Below are positions 61,556 through 64,000 of a stretch of 64,000 nt of DNA, in pieces. The notes under the pieces are model-generated. The model did not search any database. It saw only the letters and a list, made by a program, of their open reading frames with translations, and was not told where the DNA came from. Within the stretch, counting starts at the first letter, position 1; each line of letters starts with the position of its first letter. The translations under genes and the position numbers were made by a program. This DNA is from DASZTU01 sp035547675 (GTDB lineage: Bacteria; Pseudomonadota; Alphaproteobacteria; Rhizobiales; Devosiaceae), in assembly GCA_035547675.1 (NCBI GenBank), contig DASZUI010000056.1, positions 1-64,000 of the forward strand, given 5' to 3'.

Positions 61556-63115
61556 CTATTCGGCCTCGCGGACGATCTGCTCCAGCTCGCGCCGGTGCCG
61601 CTGCATCGCCAGCATCGCGCGATAGTCGCGGTCATGCCGCTCGGGGCCCGGCGCGATGGTCGCGTAGCCCTGGTCCATGGCCGCCGCCGCCTCGGCCACG
61701 CTGCCATAAAGCCCCGCCGCATGGGCCGCCAGCATGGCGCTGCCCAGCAGCATGGCATCGGCGCGGGGCAGCTCGATCGCGGCGCCCGTCGCGTCGGCAT
61801 AGAGCTGCCGCAGCAGCGGGCTCTTGACGTGGCCGCCGCCGAGCCGCAGCCGGTCGGTGGCGAAACCATGGGCGCCGAGCGCTTCGAGATTCTGCCGCAC
61901 CCCCAGCGCGATCGCCAGCGCCGCGCGCCAATAGAGGCGGGCCAGGCTGTCGAAATCGTCATCCAGCGTCAGCCCCGACATGACGCCGAACGCGCCGGGC
62001 TCGGCGAGCGGCGCCCGGTTGCCGTGGAAATCCGGCAAGATGTGGAGATGCGCCGCGAGCCGCGCGCCCTCCTGCTCGCGCAGCTCGGCGATCCGCGCGG
62101 CAATGGCGGCGTGCCGGTCGGCCGTGGGCTCGCCGCCGGCCGGATGCGCGCGCACCAGATGGTCGAGCAAAGCGCCGGTTGCCGATTGTCCAGCCTCCAG
62201 CAGCCAGAGGCCGGGCAGGATGGCGTCGCGATAGGGCCCCCATATGCCGCGGATCGGTCGCCTGTCCTGCGCCAGCGCCAGGATGGAATTCGAGGTGCCG
62301 GCGATGAGGCAGAGCCGCTCGCCGCTCGCCGCGTCGCCGCCCAGCGCCCCAAGCGCGCCCGCATGTGCGTCGACCAGCCCCGCCGCGACCCGCGTTGCCG
62401 GGGTCAGCCCCAGGGCCGAGGCCGCTTCCGGGGTCAGCGGCCCGAGATCGGCGCCCGGCGGCGTTGGCGCATCGGGGAGGTTCGCCTTGTCGATAAGGTC
62501 GGCAAGCCCGATGCGGACGAGCAACGCCGTTGGCCAGCCGTCCGCCCAGCCCCATTTGCAGGCCAGCGTCGATTCCGACCGCGCCAGCGACCCCGATGCC
62601 GCATGGGTCAGGAAATCCGCGAGGTCGAAGGCCGCCGTCATCGCCTGCCAGCTCGCCGGCAGGTGCCGCTTCAGCCACATCAGCTTGGGCAATTGCATTT
62701 CCGGCGACATCACGCCGCCCAGGCTGTCGAGCAGCGCATCGCCGGTGGCCGTGCATTCGGCCGCCTCCGCGATCGCCCGGTGGTCGAGCCAGACCACCGT
62801 GTCCCAATTGGCGAGCCCGTCCGGCGCCGCGGTGACCCCGGCGCCCTTATCGCCCTGCAGCACCAGCGAACAGGTCGCGTCGAACCCGATGCCCGCCACG
62901 TCCTCAGGTGCGGCGCCGGCCTTGGCGAGCGCAGCCTGCACCGCTTCCCCCACCGCCTGCCAGATCTGGCCTGAATCGTGCTCGGCCTCGCGTGCCGAGC
63001 GGCGGCGCAGCCGGATGGGCTGTTCGGCACGCCCGAGCGATTCACCGCGCGCCGAGAACAGGCCGGCCCGCGCGCTTCCCGTGCCGACATCGACGCCGAC
63101 CAGCAGCTGCCCCAT
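61556..63115 (-). CDS. FGGY-family pentulose kinase (D-ribulokinase-like)
   Basis: This is a 519-residue cytoplasmic sugar kinase. It has the ATP-binding VGVDVGTGSARAGLF, substrate-site VWLDHRA, and a C-terminal domain with IAGTSNSILAL and LRLGGGHVKSPLLRQLY. The GFDATCSLV segment is characteristic of the pentulose kinase group that includes D-ribulokinase and ribitol kinase-type proteins. It probably phosphorylates ribulose or a similar pentulose made by a polyol dehydrogenase. It ends an apparent operon with a mannitol-dehydrogenase-family gene and a HAD phosphatase. Confidence 0.88.
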   Translation of the reverse strand: MGQLLVGVDVGTGSARAGLFSARGESLGRAEQPIRLRRRSAREAEHDSGQIWQAVGEAVQAALAKAGAAPEDVAGIGFDATCSLVLQGDKGAGVTAAPDGLANWDTVVWLDHRAIAEAAECTATGDALLDSLGGVMSPEMQLPKLMWLKRHLPASWQAMTAAFDLADFLTHAASGSLARSESTLACKWGWADGWPTALLVRIGLADLIDKANLPDAPTPPGADLGPLTPEAASALGLTPATRVAAGLVDAHAGALGALGGDAASGERLCLIAGTSNSILALAQDRRPIRGIWGPYRDAILPGLWLLEAGQSATGALLDHLVRAHPAGGEPTADRHAAIAARIAELREQEGARLAAHLHILPDFHGNRAPLAEPGAFGVMSGLTLDDDFDSLARLYWRAALAIALGVRQNLEALGAHGFATDRLRLGGGHVKSPLLRQLYADATGAAIELPRADAMLLGSAMLAAHAAGLYGSVAEAAAAMDQGYATIAPGPERHDRDYRAMLAMQRHRRELEQIVREAE

Positions 63116-63798
63116 TATCCTGCCTTCTGCCTCGCCTGTTCCTCTTCTACTAGACGCGGCAGGTCATTCATATCGTCGAAAACGAGGTCGGGCTTCAGCG
63201 CCTCGATCTGGCCGCGCAGCCCCGCCGGCTCGATATGGCCGCCCCCTGCGAAGGCGAAGACGCGCATCCCCGCCCGCTGCGCCGCCATGATGCCCGCCGG
63301 GCTGTCCTCGATGACGAGGCAATCCTCGGGCAGCACCCCCATGCTGCGCGCCGCGTGCAGGAACAGGTCGGGCGCCGGCTTGCCATGCGCCACCATCGCC
63401 GCCGAAAAGATCGCCGGCTCGAAGCGGTCGATCAGCCCGGTCAGCGTCAGGCTCACCCGGATGCGTTCCATCTGGCTGGAGGAGGCGACGCAGACCGGCA
63501 GCTCGATCGCTTCCAGCGCATCGATCAGCCCGGCCATCGGCCGCAGCTCCTGCTCATAAAGCGCATAGAGCCGCATGCGCATCCGCTCCAGCGCCGCCTC
63601 GTCGAGATGGAGCCCATAATCCCGGTTGAGCCCGGCGATGATCGTCGTCAGGCTGCGGCCCAGAAAGCTGCGGAAGCCGATATCGGCATCGATGCTGACC
63701 CCCTCCGCCGCGATCGCCTCGAGCAGCACGCGCATGGCCAATGGCTCGCTGTCCACGAGCACGCCGTCGCAATCGAAGATGATGAGCCGGAGCGGCAT
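63115..63798 (-). CDS. HAD-superfamily hydrolase (subfamily IA)
   Basis: This is a 227-residue cytoplasmic hydrolase or phosphomutase. Motif I is FDCDGVLVDSEP with the nucleophile Asp, motif II is VCVASSSQMERI, Lys is in AHGKPAPDLFLHAA and motif IV is CLVIEDSPAGI. It resembles sugar-phosphate phosphatases and beta-phosphoglucomutases. Its end shares a base with the kinase start, so they are coupled. It may clear misphosphorylated sugars in the polyol pathway. Confidence 0.9.
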   Translation of the reverse strand: MPLRLIIFDCDGVLVDSEPLAMRVLLEAIAAEGVSIDADIGFRSFLGRSLTTIIAGLNRDYGLHLDEAALERMRMRLYALYEQELRPMAGLIDALEAIELPVCVASSSQMERIRVSLTLTGLIDRFEPAIFSAAMVAHGKPAPDLFLHAARSMGVLPEDCLVIEDSPAGIMAAQRAGMRVFAFAGGGHIEPAGLRGQIEALKPDLVFDDMNDLPRLVEEEQARQKAG

Positions 63799-63804
63799 GG
63801 GCGC

Positions 63805-64000
63805 TCAGAGCGCCTGGCCGGCGAGATATGTCTCGAGCGTCGATCTCGTCCCGTGCGCCCAGAGGCTGTTAAGCGCTGCCGAAAACGCTGCCACATAGGC
63901 GGGGTTCTCGGCGAGGTCGCCGAAGATGTCGCCCATTTCGAGCCACGCCCTGGGATCGTCCTTGGCCTTGCGCGCCTGCGCCGTCAGCCGGTCCCAGTTC
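63805..64000 (-). CDS. Mannitol dehydrogenase family protein, C-terminal part (cut by window edge)
   Basis: Only the last 65 codons are in the window. The translation reads NWDRLTAQARKAKDDPRAWL, then EMGDIFGDLAENPAYVAAFS, and ends ALNSLWAHGTRSTLETYLAG. This matches the C-terminal helix bundle of polyol dehydrogenases of the mannitol/arabinitol family (residues such as DIFGDLA and the final LHAHG-like segment). The gap to the HAD gene is six bases, so they share an operon. The substrate (mannitol, arabinitol or sorbitol) cannot be judged from this piece. Confidence 0.75.
   Translation of the reverse strand, partial: NWDRLTAQARKAKDDPRAWLEMGDIFGDLAENPAYVAAFSAALNSLWAHGTRSTLETYLAGQAL

Overview
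The window is a high-GC (roughly 65%) chromosomal segment with compact operons, GTG/TTG starts beside good Shine-Dalgarno sites, and many binding-protein-dependent ABC importers. Protein families and short intergenic palindromes of the GTCATTCC...GGAATCCAG type suggest an alphaproteobacterium of the Hyphomicrobiales. I saw no rRNA, tRNA, CRISPR, prophage or insertion sequence.

Layout. 0.1-5.6 kb: a taurine/nitrate-type ABC importer (its ATPase is not in the window), a histidinol-dehydrogenase homologue, a short-chain dehydrogenase (SDR), and a membrane hydroxylase fused to an SDR. 5.8-9.8 kb: a sorbosone-dehydrogenase-like propeller, an LVIVD-repeat protein and an aldo/keto reductase. 10-12.2 kb: a histidine kinase/response regulator pair. 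12.3-16.9 kb: the accessory ABC system that accompanies PQQ-dependent alcohol oxidation (permease, binding protein, YVTN propeller, small secreted protein, divergent ATPase). 16.9-25.9 kb: two PQQ alcohol dehydrogenases with their cytochromes c, a secreted pentapeptide-repeat protein, a secreted Cys-rich protein of unknown function, a degenerate secreted nuclease-fold protein, a LysR regulator and a small cytochrome c. 26.1-29.2 kb: a MotA/ExbB-like channel operon of unknown role, facing an HtrA-like protein without its catalytic triad. 29.4-36.8 kb: nucleoside hydrolase, M20 amidohydrolase, polyamine-type ABC importer and divergent LysR. 36.8-41.0 kb: a second copy of the PQQ module. 41.1-45.6 kb: ribose-type ABC importer and GntR regulator. 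45.7-49.4 kb: exported alpha/beta hydrolase and a large membrane spermidine-synthase-like protein. 49.9-54.6 kb: copper-handling operon (CopC-CopD fusion, YcnI, SCO, PCuAC) plus a secreted isoaspartate methyltransferase. 54.7-64 kb: polyol/pentitol catabolism (alditol-oxidase-like protein, ROK regulator, fructose-type ABC importer, SDR, pentulose kinase, HAD phosphatase, C-terminus of a mannitol-dehydrogenase-family enzyme).

How the genes work together. The main theme is periplasmic oxidation of alcohols or sugars by PQQ enzymes that pass electrons to cytochromes c. The copper genes could supply the terminal oxidase, and the ABC systems import polyols, sugars and polyamine-like or sulfonate-like compounds. 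No PQQ biosynthesis genes lie in the window.

The most striking pattern is that four secreted proteins recur as a set: a PQQ dehydrogenase, a multi-Cys cytochrome c, a Cys-rich 'YDDE' protein, and a pentapeptide-repeat protein that begins with a CxxC pair. The set is found once at 36.8-41.0 kb and once, rearranged, at 17.5-24.3 kb. The three dehydrogenases also share unusual active-site changes. This is the best candidate for an undescribed system.
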